Origin: Linnemannia elongata
Taxonomy: Eukaryota > Mortierellomycota > Mortierellomycetes > Mortierellales > Mortierellaceae
Direction: 5' to 3'
Assembly: GCA_036320915.1 (NCBI GenBank)
Contig: JAXBDG010000005.1
Location: 2,486,001 to 2,550,000, forward strand
DNA length: 64,000 nt
Shown: piece after piece, positions 35,686 to 44,422 of the stretch
How the letters are laid out: each line of letters begins with the position of its first letter
Numbering within the stretch: position 1 is the first letter of the stretch
Translations under genes and position numbers: made by a program
Notes under the pieces: generated by a model
Told to the model about the DNA's origin: nothing
Database searches by the model: none
The model's input: only the letters and a program-made list of their open reading frames with translations

Positions 35686-35690
35686 CATAC

Positions 35691-36803
35691 TTCCTGTGAT
35701 AAATTGTCTGGCACAATCTTGATCGATGTAAATGTAAATTTCGACAGATAGAACATTCTTTCAGCCACATGCTAGCCACAATGAGAGCCACTGTCAGCCA
35801 CAAACCTTAGTTCAGCCCTGTGCTCCTTCGAACCTGTCAAAGGTGGTCACAGCATATGAGAGCATGCGCCATAAAGATAGCCACATATGACTAGCAGAGC
35901 TTCAAATATCGGTACCTCTATGTACTTGTCGATGGCACTTCGCCGTCTTTCAGGTGTCTTGAAGGATCAACTTTGATCGTGTCAAAGACAATGAGCGTAT
36001 CTTACGGTGTGTAGGTAGCTGCCGAAGGTGGGCTGTTTCATGAACTATGCGACCGATGAGCGAGACAGGATTGTGCCAGCGAAAAAAGAAAAGGCAGGGA
36101 GAGATTTAGAGATCAATTACATGACTTTAATTTTTGGGGGAGGAGGTACCTGCCCTGATTTACTTTTCTCCGGATTTGCTCAAAAGTGATCATCGAAGAG
36201 GATGATTTGCATCCAAGCCGAGGTCATGACCAGATTCTAAAATGGTTAGTTTCATTAGCAGGATTTCAAAAGCAGACGGCGTTTTGAAGCATCTTTGATC
36301 CATTCATCCATAGCCTGATTTGCAAGTTTTTTCGGATTTTCTCGGATTTGATCAATGAAAGAGGATGAATTGTTTCCAACGTAAACACATGGTCAGATTT
36401 CACATCCCTGGTTTCATTAACAAGATTTCGAGATCGCATGGTGTCTGGATCCAACATCCATCGACATCCTACTTCACTTTTTGTCCATTCAACCATGGAA
36501 CCTTTCCCAGTTCACTGTTTGCATCGGATCTTGGGCCCCAGTCGCGATGGCAAGTAAACGTCTCCACATTTCTTTAATTTCTATCAAGCCTGAAAATAAA
36601 GACCTGTTCCGCCTGCCACTACTCTTACCCACCTTCCTGAACGATGCTTAGCAGATATGGTTAGGAGAACGAACATAGAACGAAAAATTACCACAAGCAA
36701 ATCCATTAATATATTCGATAAAATTTACTCTGGGTGAGTTTATTCGATGTGCTTTCAGGTATGACAATTGTCGAGGAGGTCGGACAAGGAATAGGCAACA
36801 GGT
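35691..36803. other. Spacer with an imperfect direct repeat
   Basis: Contains several AGCCACA words near 35763-35885 and an imperfect direct repeat: 36154-36293 and 36312-36455 share CCTGATTT, CGGATTTG(C/A)TCAA, GAAGAGGATGA-like and GGTTTCATTA(A/G)CA(A/G)GATTTC blocks. No gene is supported. Confidence 0.5.
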
Positions 36804-37250
36804 TCACTTCTCAAGGTAAAATGCGTCGGAATCGTCGTATCCAGAGTTAGGACCATCGAAATGGGCACGAACCCTGAACGGTCTGGAAGTCTGAGTCGGG
36901 ATGAGATAGCTCTCCAAGACCGGGAAATCGAAGCCGCTTTCGTAAAACTTCTTAGCAGAAATCGAACCTACGTGCTCATTTAAATCCGGCATGGCGATAA
37001 ACTTTTGGATGAAAAAATCGATCTTGGTATCGTCCTTGTAAAGGGGGTTCTTCCTCCCGTCCTTGAACACAGCCCGAACGTGAATTAATTCTTGGACGTA
37101 GTAGGTTGCACCGGCGCGAGGTTCTTGAATATCGAGCAAAGGCGAGGACGGAGGAGGGCGAGCCAGGACCGTGGTCGAAGACATCGTCACCATCACGGCG
37201 ATGACGCACAGCGCAATGACAAGAGTCTTGATGAAGGATGGAGTGTACAT
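36804..37250 (-). CDS. Small secreted protein, 148 aa, possible beta-sandwich fold
   Basis: Single-exon ORF. It has a strong N-terminal signal peptide (KTLVIALCVIAVMVTMSSTT, likely cut near VLA|RPPP), then a cysteine-free mature domain: PRAGATYYVQELIHVRAVFK, a DG turn, NPLYKDDTKIDFFIQKFIAM, FYESGFDFPVLESY and RPFRVRAHFDG, ending SDAFYLEK. Alternating hydrophobic strands and the opening P-x-x-G-x-x-Y pattern recall extracellular Kre9/Knh1-type or Ser/Thr-rich GPI-protein N-terminal domains of fungi. No GPI signal is visible, so it is probably freely secreted. Family assignment is tentative; that it is a secreted protein is well supported. A possible acceptor (CGAACTAG) lies 22 nt before the ATG. 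Confidence 0.78.
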   Translation of the reverse strand: MYTPSFIKTLVIALCVIAVMVTMSSTTVLARPPPSSPLLDIQEPRAGATYYVQELIHVRAVFKDGRKNPLYKDDTKIDFFIQKFIAMPDLNEHVGSISAKKFYESGFDFPVLESYLIPTQTSRPFRVRAHFDGPNSGYDDSDAFYLEK

Positions 37251-38426
37251 TGTTTTTGTGTATGTGGTGGATCTAGTTCGAGATTGAAGGTGATTGTAAA
37301 AAAAAGTGAAAAAACGGAGGAGAACTGGGTCCTTTTATGTGCTTGATGTTTCATTCCCATGAACGAGTTTGGTCGTTGTCACATATCCTTCAGTAGTTGT
37401 GGTCTCTTTGCAGTAAGTTACCCCCCCCCCCCTTTTTTTTTTTTTTTTAGCTCGCGCCTAACCTTGGCGCTATTCTTTCCTGTTGCCCTAAGTCGCCCTT
37501 TTTTTATAGCTCGCGCCTCACCTTTGCACTATTCTTTCTTATGCTAAAGGTAAGCGCTTCCAACAATAACTCTGTCCTGTTAATAAAGAAACACAGTGTC
37601 GAATCATGTCTGCTTCGCACCGTAAATGTGCGCAGCTACGCCCACTCTCAAAAGTCGCTTACTGGAATGACGCTTGGAAAATATGGTAGGGGAATGTGCA
37701 TAAAAGGATCAAAAGGTAACGCCGATATGGATGCTTGGGCTTTTTTTCAAGCCTCGTTTTTTTTATCCCTTGATTTTTTTTTCTCATTCATCCCTTGATC
37801 TATAATAACTGCGGATAAAGGGATATAAACTGAGCAAGCTAGAGGTAAAGAGCTAGTGCAGGGAAAAGGCTGTAAAAGGATGAGGTATTAGGGTGGCCCA
37901 AGCTAGGTATATTTATAGTACTCTAGGAGGGGGTGTAGGGGATACGTGAGGCGTGGCGCCGAGGCGAGATGTGGGCTGTGGATTAGGGAACGAAAACGAA
38001 ACGAAGAAGAGGTTTTAGATAGGGATGCCGAAGGCTCAGTGAGAGAAAGAGGATGGTCAGATGTGTGCGTGCCGAAGGAGGAGTAGTAACTGGATGGCAG
38101 CAAGGGGAGGTGTGGGAATGCTAGCGTTGATAAATTCTGTTGCATGCATGACCATTTTTGTACAATTTTATCCCATGGTCTCATGCTCTTTTGTTGTTTT
38201 ATTACAGTTTTTACCAATTTAAGAAAACTAACTAATTTACTCGACGAGGACTAACGCTGTAGTTCTGATATTTGACAAGAAGAACAACCATGCAACCGTG
38301 ATCAATGCAACAAAGAATCATGGAGTGAAGGAAAAATGATGAGAGAAAACATTCCCGTTTATTGTTTGTGTGTTCAACTATAGCTACAAACACGAGGGTG
38401 GTGTAATGTGCACAGTGGGCCTCTAT
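37251..38426. other. Spacer with C/T homopolymer and a short tandem repeat
   Basis: A C-run followed by a T-run (about 37421-37448) leads into two copies of an approximately 43 bp motif beginning AGCTCGCGCC and ending CTATTCTTTC (37449-37480 and 37508-37540). The remainder shows no supported gene. Confidence 0.55.
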
Positions 38427-38699
38427 TTAGTCACTGTGAATGCTTTTAAGGCCGGGGATCCGACCATTGTGTCCACTTGGAATGGGAGTAGTGTTTCCTT
38501 GACAGTTCGCCTCCGAGTAGCCGGTGGCCTCCACCGGGGTGTTATTCAAAATGAGGGCTGGATCGGAGGAAACGGCATAGCAGCCATGGGGCTTGCGGTA
38601 GTGGCGACCGCTGATAACAAGGTCGCCCGAGGTGGCCGAACCGAGCTGGGCCAAGAGGAGGGTGGCGACGACAAAGGCGATGGAAGCACAGTACAACAT
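38427..38699 (-). CDS. Small secreted two-cysteine protein, 90 aa
   Basis: Single-exon ORF. A signal peptide (MLYCASIAFVVATLLLAQLG, cut near SATS) is followed by a mature part of about 68 residues with one GC pair partner at PHGCYAV and another at EANCQGN, allowing one disulfide. It has an N-x-T site (LNNTPV) and another at GNTT. The leader before the ATG is CACCATCATC-rich. It differs in pattern from the six-cysteine family. Function unknown; extracellular location is inferred from the signal peptide. Confidence 0.72.
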   Translation of the reverse strand: MLYCASIAFVVATLLLAQLGSATSGDLVISGRHYRKPHGCYAVSSDPALILNNTPVEATGYSEANCQGNTTPIPSGHNGRIPGLKSIHSD

Positions 38700-38986
38700 G
38701 GTGATGGTGATGATGATGGTGTTTTTGATTGTTGGAGGAAAAAGTGAAGGTAAGGAGCTGTTGAGCTAAGAGGGTTTTATAGAAGAACAATCAAAAACCT
38801 TATCGGTGTGCCGAATAGTTCCCATGATGGAAATCAAATGTCCGTCTCAGGAGAGATCGAGATATGCGCAATTAAGTGTCTGGCCTATTGTAGAGGTCGG
38901 TCATGCACACGTCACTGCCTGAGTAAAAGGAGATACAGGTGCATCACTTCGCTGTACAAGAGAAATATATAAATATGTGTGTGTTT

Positions 38987-39027
<41 letters not shown>

Positions 39028-39446
39028 GAAACGGGACAAATGCGCTTAGTGTCTCCTAGTTTTGGTTCCCTCGCCAGGAGAACAAACAGTGTGGAAGGAA
39101 GGGGCTTGGCCAAGTGTAATTTTAGATCGTCATATTTGGGCGTCAAAACAGACATGCACATGGGCGCACACAACCCAGTGCCTTGTGCAACTAGTCCTAA
39201 GAGCAGGACCAAAGACTGAAGGCCATCCAGAGAGGAGAAGACAACAGTGCCACAATCAGCAGACGAGTGTTCATCTCAGTAAGTGCCAATTCCGCAGCAT
39301 AAATAAGCATAATGAAAAAAGGCATGTGGAGGAGACCAAGAGGGATAGAATCGTAGAGATCATAGGGTGACACAAAGAGAGGGAGACAGGAGCAGAAATA
39401 GGACATCGATATTCTTTAGACCTACGTACATTTCAGCAGTTTTTTT
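38700..39446. other. Spacer with (GA)n microsatellite
   Basis: A pure GA run at about 38989-39023. Open frames through it are repeat translation. No gene or RNA is supported before the third 25S fragment. Confidence 0.5.
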
Positions 39447-39602
39447 GAAATTAACATTAGCAGGAAACCTCACAAAGCCTTTCCGCTCTGCAAGATATCC
39501 TACGTTCGTAAGATTCAGGACTTTGGGTCTATTTGTGTTCAACTAAAAATCGGAAAGGCGGTAATTGTCGCGTTCTGCACGGGTGATGACTTAGAGGCGT
39601 TC
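39447..39602 (-). pseudogene. Degenerate 25S rRNA fragment (copy 3, short)
   Basis: About 155 bp matching the interior of copies 1 and 2: GAAATTAACATT, CCTCACAAAGCCTTTCCGC, TCTGCAAGAT, GGGTCTATT and GGCGGTAATT, up to GACTTAGAGGCGTTCA, where similarity stops abruptly. The orientation is the same as the other copies. It has no LRR gene beside it. Confidence 0.8.
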
Positions 39603-39746
39603 AAATATTTGTTTAATAAACTTGCTCGCGGTTGACCACTTGAAGGTAGAAGACAAAAAATAACAAGAGGTAAACGACTAGTAAAAGTCGTGGCAGAGGG
39701 ATAGGGGAAAAAAGAGGAAACAGACAACGTCTCAGTGCATAATCGA

Positions 39747-39774
39747 CCCCCCCCCCCCCCCCCCCCCCCCCCCC
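39747..39774 (+). repeat. Poly(C) tract
   Basis: Twenty-eight uninterrupted C residues ending 6 bp beyond the stop codon of secreted-protein gene C. Similar C-runs occur at 42640-42661 and about 46931-46942. Confidence 0.95.
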
Positions 39775-39780
39775 ACTAGT

Positions 39781-40056
39781 TTAAGCACAGATGGTTCCAT
39801 CTGCCAGACGTGTCCAGCAGGAACCCGTCATAATCTCTTGCGTGTTGCAGTCACCGCAATGCGCAACTCTGTCCCATCCATCCGCGTATCTGCAAACGCA
39901 CGCGGTGTCAGCCATGACTGCTGCTGCGTCTGCGCCCGTGGCTGGGATGGCCGGCGTAGGAGCAGGGACTCCTTGCACGCCAGACTGGACTGAGGTGAAA
40001 GCTACCATCGCAACAACAACGACGATGATTTTGACGAGGAGGATTACTCGGGTCAT
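39781..40056 (-). CDS. Small secreted six-cysteine protein C
   Basis: 91 aa. MTR start, signal peptide (VILLVKIIVVVVAMVAFTSV), a Pro/Ala-rich spacer (VPAPTPAIPATGADAAAVM) that may be a propeptide, then CVC, eleven residues, CGDC, nine, C, nine, C. It has the longest linker in the family. A 134 bp leader intron is predicted: donor TCAAG|GTATCC (exon ends at 40196), acceptor AAACTAG, leaving 5 nt (CAACC) before the ATG. The poly(C) tract begins 6 bp past the stop. It is probably extracellular and disulfide-bonded; function unknown. Confidence 0.78.
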   Translation of the reverse strand: MTRVILLVKIIVVVVAMVAFTSVQSGVQGVPAPTPAIPATGADAAAVMADTACVCRYADGWDRVAHCGDCNTQEIMTGSCWTRLADGTICA

Positions 40057-40061
40057 GGTTG

Positions 40062-40195
40062 CTAGTTTGTAAAATGTCTATGCCAACGGTAGTAGGGTGA
40101 TGTTTGTGGATTAGTAGCTGCGAGTGAAGCGTCTCGATAATATAAACCGAAAAAAATGAATCTGAAAGGATGAATAAACGCAACCGGTTGGATAC
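40062..40195 (-). other. Predicted 5'-leader intron of gene C
   Basis: 134 bp, GT-AG, with donor CAAG|GTATC and acceptor CAAACTAG. It ends 5 nt before the start codon. Confidence 0.55.
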
Positions 40196-40196
40196 C

Positions 40197-41200
40197 TTGA
40201 AAAAGTGTTTTGGTTTGTTATGTATGTGTTCTGCTGATTGTTGCTCTGTTGTGTTTGCTTTGCTTTGTTGGTGGGTGGATGTCAATGGAGCTTAGCTCCT
40301 TTATACCCGGATGAACGAGCTATCCCATTCTAATGTGAATAACAACTATCGCCTCCAATAAGTGTGTCGTGACGAAAAAAAAAGAAAAAAAAAAAAGGAT
40401 TACCTTAACCATGAATCAAACAAGCACCGCCGGGCGAAATAACGATCAAGAGTAAGAGTCGAAAAAAAGTCAAGCAGTAACCTATTCATTCATCTTGGTG
40501 GCAAAAAAAGACAAAAGCCTACACACGCTCACGAATACCTTTGTTTGTATCATAGAGCGTTGTGAAAAAAACAAAACAATGCAGGCCTTGAGGTGGGGGC
40601 ATCTATCTCTTCAAAACCCCGAAATCCAAGAGCTCCAACACGTCCAATGGTATACTGAAAGAACAGTGCACCCTTACAATGGAGATGAATGGAACCGTGA
40701 CCTTGATCCTGGTGGCTAAACGAAAAAGTACGCCACCTCAATGGCCCAGTGGGCGGCGTGCATTGCGCAGATCGATACCCACAAGGACAAGTAACAGCAT
40801 CTCTAAAAATGCATTGTTTGAGCAGTAACATCCTGCGGCTGAGAGTTGGGCTGTTGAGGTCAGAGCGTTGAATCCGATAATCAAAACATTATTGAGCACT
40901 CCGTCCGTCCATCTGACAGAAAATGGTAAAAAGATGGACTGTTGTGTTTGGAGGACAAATGTTGCAAACCAAGGAAAGTGGGACGACGCACGACACATCA
41001 TCTACCCCATCCAAATAAAGAACCGCAATCCCAATTTCTCTCTGGGACACTGGTGTGACTTTTTTGCATACGTCGAAGATAATACATTATGCCTCGATCT
41101 ATTTCGATATGCCACACCAACTGTAAATGTACTTTAGCCTCATTCATTTACTGTGATGCAGACGCTGTTTTCTATCACTTTCCACCTTTATGATGCTTTA
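40197..41200. other. Spacer with possible decayed coding stretch
   Basis: Forward frames around 40560-40800 and 40868-41137 read protein-like segments (for example ATSMAQWAACIAQIDTHK) broken by stops. I recognise no family. Otherwise AT-rich with A-runs near 40375-40395. No intact gene is supported. Confidence 0.35.
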
Positions 41201-41418
41201 CTAAATGACGTGTTTGATAGAGAGTGAGAGTAAGGTTATAGGCAGACTGGGCATAGTATTTGAAAATGAGCCCGACGAGCTCCTCAAAGTGCAGTAGCCA
41301 CAGCGCGACGTACCGTCTCTACACGTACATAAGACTGCAGTATGCGCTTTTGGCAACGCTGCTTCCATCACAGTAGTAACAGTGAGTATCATTGTGAGAA
41401 GAACACCGATCCTGGTTA
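41201..41418 (-). pseudogene. Decayed six-cysteine secreted protein D
   Basis: The minus strand reads ITRIGVLLTMILTVTTVMEA, CTC, six residues, CGYC, then loses the last two cysteines. Family members A, C and E begin MTR; here the equivalent codon (41416-41418) is ATA, so the start appears lost. After CGYC the frame gives a Ser-rich tail, while a shifted frame reads EELVGLIF-like residues resembling DEVLIG of gene F, suggesting an indel. The leader intron is still recognisable (donor CTCAAG|GTACA, exon end 41553; acceptor CTCGTAG, next exon 41432; 120 bp). An internal ATG at 41390-41392 could still start a shortened signal peptide. Confidence 0.6.
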
Positions 41419-41432
41419 TCTTCTCGAAAGTA

Positions 41433-41552
41433 GCTACGAGGCCCGTTGAGGCTGAAGATGGAAAAAAAAAGGAATGGCAATGATGAGCGAGATGAATGGC
41501 ACGAGAGAAACAGATATAGGGGGTTGAGTAGATCGAAAGAGGAAAAATGTAC
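41433..41552 (-). other. Predicted 5'-leader intron of relic D
   Basis: 120 bp, GT-AG, with donor CTCAAG|GTACA and acceptor CTCGTAG. It places a 13 nt leader segment (41432-41420 region) before the former start codon. Confidence 0.45.
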
Positions 41553-41986
41553 CTTGAGCTTGGTTGCTTCTCGAAAGAAGGGGGTTTTTGGCATTGTATC
41601 AGTCCGATACGTTTGTTTTTACACCACAGCGTGAATTTTATGCAGTCTGTTCGTTTCGTAGTAGCCTTCTTTATTTCTGTTTTGAGCGTCCACCATGCTG
41701 AGGAGTGAATTTTTTGAGAACCTGAAAGGGGAAAAAGGTGGGAAGAAACCATGCGATGTATAAAAAACCATGTACAGTACAAGAAGTAGACCTATCTCCG
41801 TGGTGTTTTTCAGCTACCCTCATGCAATGGTAGAAAAAAAAACAAAGATGCAGTAGAGGACTTTTTGTAAGAGATGCATGATTGGATTTTGAGAGGAAAG
41901 AAATTGGTGAAGAAAACTATTACAACAGGGACACTGTGGCATGGTTGTTTCTTATCGTCAGTAGTCGACGCATCAAACTTGAGTGT

Positions 41987-42154
41987 TCAGCAGCTGTTGG
42001 TATTGAAACAGCCCCAGCCGAGCTGCTGTGAGGAACAGCGTCCACAGGACAGGCTGGACGCGCCCTTGGAGCGACATTCGCAGCCAGGCCCAGCGGAGAC
42101 TATTGAGGTCATAGCTGTGACGACGACAAGGACGGTGACAAAGAAGCGGGTCAT
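41987..42154 (-). CDS. Small secreted six-cysteine protein E (55 aa)
   Basis: ATG at 42154-42152, stop TGA at 41989-41987, 55 aa, short enough to be missed by common ORF cut-offs. MTRFF start, signal peptide (FVTVLVVVTAMTSIVSA), then CEC, nine residues, CGRC, eight, C, five, C as the last residue. This is the most compact member and effectively defines the domain, with a mature peptide of about 33 residues. A 136 bp leader intron is predicted (donor TTCAAG|GTAAG, exon end 42321; acceptor TTTTCAG, next exon 42184), leaving 30 nt before the ATG. Extracellular by inference; function unknown. Confidence 0.8.
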   Translation of the reverse strand: MTRFFVTVLVVVTAMTSIVSAGPGCECRSKGASSLSCGRCSSQQLGWGCFNTNSC

Positions 42155-42184
42155 TGTAGATTTTGGTGCGACGGTCTTGTATAA

Positions 42185-42320
42185 CTGAAAAGGAGGAAAA
42201 GAAGTTGTTGTTAGCCAGTCTGAAGAAAAAACCAGCTCTGACTGTTAAGGAAGTAATAGTGAGCCCGAATGCACACTCGAGTGTGTGTGCAGAAAGGAGA
42301 GGGAACAAAAAGCTGCTTAC
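42185..42320 (-). other. Predicted 5'-leader intron of gene E
   Basis: 136 bp, with a consensus donor (CAAG|GTAAGC) and a polypyrimidine-preceded acceptor (CCTCCTTTTCAG). It has the strongest splice signals in the family. Confidence 0.6.
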
Positions 42321-42639
42321 CTTGAAAGGTGTATGAACAGAAAGAGAAGGAGATGGTGGTGTTGTTGCTTGTCTACTCGGTTCAGATTGGTGTGGATTGA
42401 AAGACGCGCAGTGATGTTTTATATCCGAGGCGACAAGGACATTATTAGACTGATTATTTCGGGCGAGGGAGATTTTTTTTATTTTCAGACTGATCATTGC
42501 TAGTGATGGCTGATCGGAGTCTCCGGTGTATTTTTTTGTCTCTGGTGCGATGGTGTTTGATGGCTACCAATCGAAAAGATATCTACTGATGCGCAAGCGT
42601 ATTACCTCAAGTTCTTTCTGTTGACTCCTTTCCATTGAA

Positions 42640-42661
42640 CCCCCCCCCCCCCCCCCCCCCC
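42640..42661 (+). repeat. Poly(C) tract
   Basis: Twenty-two uninterrupted C residues about 240 bp beyond the stop codon of gene F. Confidence 0.95.
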
Positions 42662-42899
42662 AACAAGAGAAATGGAGCGGGGAGGTGAGACTAAGGATTT
42701 GTATGGATTGAATGTGCTTTGTCCACTCAAAAAACACGCTGCTCATTACAAGAAATACGATACTCATTTCAAGAGGAAGTGGAGATGAATCGAATCAAAC
42801 AGATGGGCTTTATTGTGTATAGGTACATGCGGAGAAGGAGGAGGAACGAGTGAAAGAAGAAAAAAGGATGCTATAGTTTGGGGCACGCCCTGGGTGTGT

Positions 42900-43118
42900 C
42901 TACTTTGAACAGGCCCTGCTTTGTTGCGCCTGACAGCCTATCAAAACCTCATCACTGGTGCAGCTACCGCAATGAGGGCCCCATCCGGCTAATTCGCATG
43001 CACACATGATCCCTGTTTGCACAGTGGCAAGGTCCATTGGCAGTACCTTTGCCAATGACAACGTCATCATGGTTGTAATGACGACGAGAAGTATGAAAAG
43101 AGTGCATATATAAACCAT
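42900..43118 (-). CDS. Small secreted six-cysteine protein F
   Basis: 72 aa. Signal peptide (YICTLFILLVVITTMMTLSL), a short spacer, then CAC, eight residues, CGSC, eight, C, seven, C. The core GWGPHCGSCTSDEVLIGC is very close to gene G (GWSAHCGMCTSDETYRGC), so F and G are the closest pair. A 98 bp leader intron is predicted (donor AAAAAAG|GTACA, exon end 43222; acceptor AATCTAG, next exon 43123), leaving 5 nt (ATCCT) before the ATG. Extracellular by inference; function unknown. Confidence 0.8.
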   Translation of the reverse strand: MVYICTLFILLVVITTMMTLSLAKVLPMDLATVQTGIMCACELAGWGPHCGSCTSDEVLIGCQAQQSRACSK

Positions 43119-43123
43119 AGGAT

Positions 43124-43221
43124 CTAGATTGTTGGGTAGAGAAAATTAGGGTGAGCGTAGAGATCAACACAGTAAAAGAACGAGGGCTATAGTGCATGAA
43201 GACTATAGGGCAATGATGTAC
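43124..43221 (-). other. Predicted 5'-leader intron of gene F
   Basis: 98 bp, GT-AG, with donor AAG|GTACATC and acceptor AATCTAG, 5 nt before the start codon. Confidence 0.5.
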
Positions 43222-44013
43222 CTTTTTTGAGATGTTACTTGGGGGTTGAAAGTAGCTATCAGACCTGAGGGGGGTATCTTTTGGTCTTACTAGTTTTCAG
43301 TGGTGGTTTAATTACCGACCCGGACGCCTTCCTACTCTTTAAATACAAGGTTGCGACGAGAACAAAAGCGTACGAGGGATTTAAACAAGGCATCCATTGA
43401 CCGATTGTCGCCAATCCACAAGTGGCGCACATCTCTTTATTAGTCAAAAAGTGAGGGGGAAAAGGGTCAATCTCCTTCGCGTCGCCAGGCATAAACTGCG
43501 CTGAAGTAGGGGGATCACAACAGGTTCGCAGTGCCATTGGACACTTTAACCACTTTCTGTTGAAACATATGCATTCGGATAAAGAGAAGAGACAATGTCA
43601 TTTGTACGTCTAGTATCTGTATCATTCCTGCTGCCCAATATTAGAAAGAGAGCCAACGCTCTGTATGGTTGATACACGAGTTTTTACCCAACGGAGAAGA
43701 AGCCCCCCCCCCCCCTCCCAATTCACCTTGTTCCTTTCGTTACACATATCTTTTAGATGAAAGATGCGCGGACAAACAACTTCACGCTATGCCCCATCCT
43801 CACGAGCGTACAAAAGAAAAAGAGACGAGTGGGACAACAACACTGCACCACAATAAACGCCTCAAAGAAAACAGAACAGCGAGCGCTTTGTTTTTTATTT
43901 GAGCTATTTACATTGTTCAGCAACAGGCATGCTCAACAGACTGAATCGAAAAATTGAATAATTTTTTTTTTGGTATGCTTGGAGAAGAGGCGACGTGATA
44001 CCCACGTTTTTGT

Positions 44014-44247
44014 TTAAGAACAATACGAGTTCCACTCATTGTGGCAGCCCCTGTAGGTCTCATCGCTGGTGCACATGCCGCAGTGGGCGCTCCACCCGTG
44101 CATGTTACAGACACAGTAAGCGCCACTTGAAGGCATGTCGGCGGGTTCAACTGGTGCGACGGTTTCTTCGACCGGCAATGCCGACACCGACGATGTCAAG
44201 GCAGCAACAGCGATGAGAACTGCGAAAAGGAAGCTCAGACGGGCCAT
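44014..44247 (-). CDS. Small secreted six-cysteine protein G
   Basis: 77 aa. MAR start, signal peptide (LSFLFAVLIAVAALTSSVSA), an acidic/Pro spacer (LPVEETVAPVEPADMPSS) likely to be a propeptide, then CVC, eight residues, CGMC, eight, C, seven, C. The spacing is identical to gene F. A 170 bp leader intron is predicted (donor CAAAAG|GTACAC, exon end 44423; acceptor AATTTTAG, next exon 44252), leaving 5 nt (TCATC) before the ATG. Probably secreted and disulfide-bonded; role unknown. Confidence 0.82.
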   Translation of the reverse strand: MARLSFLFAVLIAVAALTSSVSALPVEETVAPVEPADMPSSGAYCVCNMHGWSAHCGMCTSDETYRGCHNEWNSYCS

Positions 44248-44252
44248 GATGA

Positions 44253-44422
44253 CTAAAATTTGAGAGCGAGCGCAAAAAAAGGGGGGGATTTGAGGGAAGT
44301 GAGGAATGATGAGGGTGAGAAACTGATGCATAGGTAACCATGAGCACCAAGAAAGAATAAGGCCATCATTTAATTCATATGAGGCCCAGTGGGAAATGTA
44401 GTAAGGCAAAAGAAGAGTGTAC
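44253..44422 (-). other. Predicted 5'-leader intron of gene G
   Basis: 170 bp, GT-AG, with donor AAAAG|GTACACTC and acceptor TCAAATTTTAG, 5 nt before the start codon. Confidence 0.55.

Larger units (their letters stand above)
32560..35690 (+). repeat. Tandem segmental duplication, unit 2
   Basis: Second copy of the LRR + 25S unit, in the same orientation, separated from unit 1 by about 170 bp. It has the TATA box at 32897-32904, LRR gene at 33228, hairpin at 34937-34964 and 25S fragment at 35148-35685. It lacks the 149 bp leader intron of unit 1. Confidence 0.8.

Noticed and set aside
38989..39023. Regularly spaced repeats considered as CRISPR-like arrays
   Set aside because: These are pure microsatellites with no spacers, in a eukaryotic genome; no CRISPR arrays exist in the window.
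40495..41137. Forward frames resembling a decayed gene
   Set aside because: Some segments look coding but stops interrupt them and no family could be named; too weak to list as a pseudogene.
43259..43537. 92-codon minus-strand ORF with two cysteine pairs near secreted-protein gene F
   Set aside because: No signal peptide and no match to the C-x-C/C-G-x-C spacing; it ends just beyond the leader of gene F and looks like chance.
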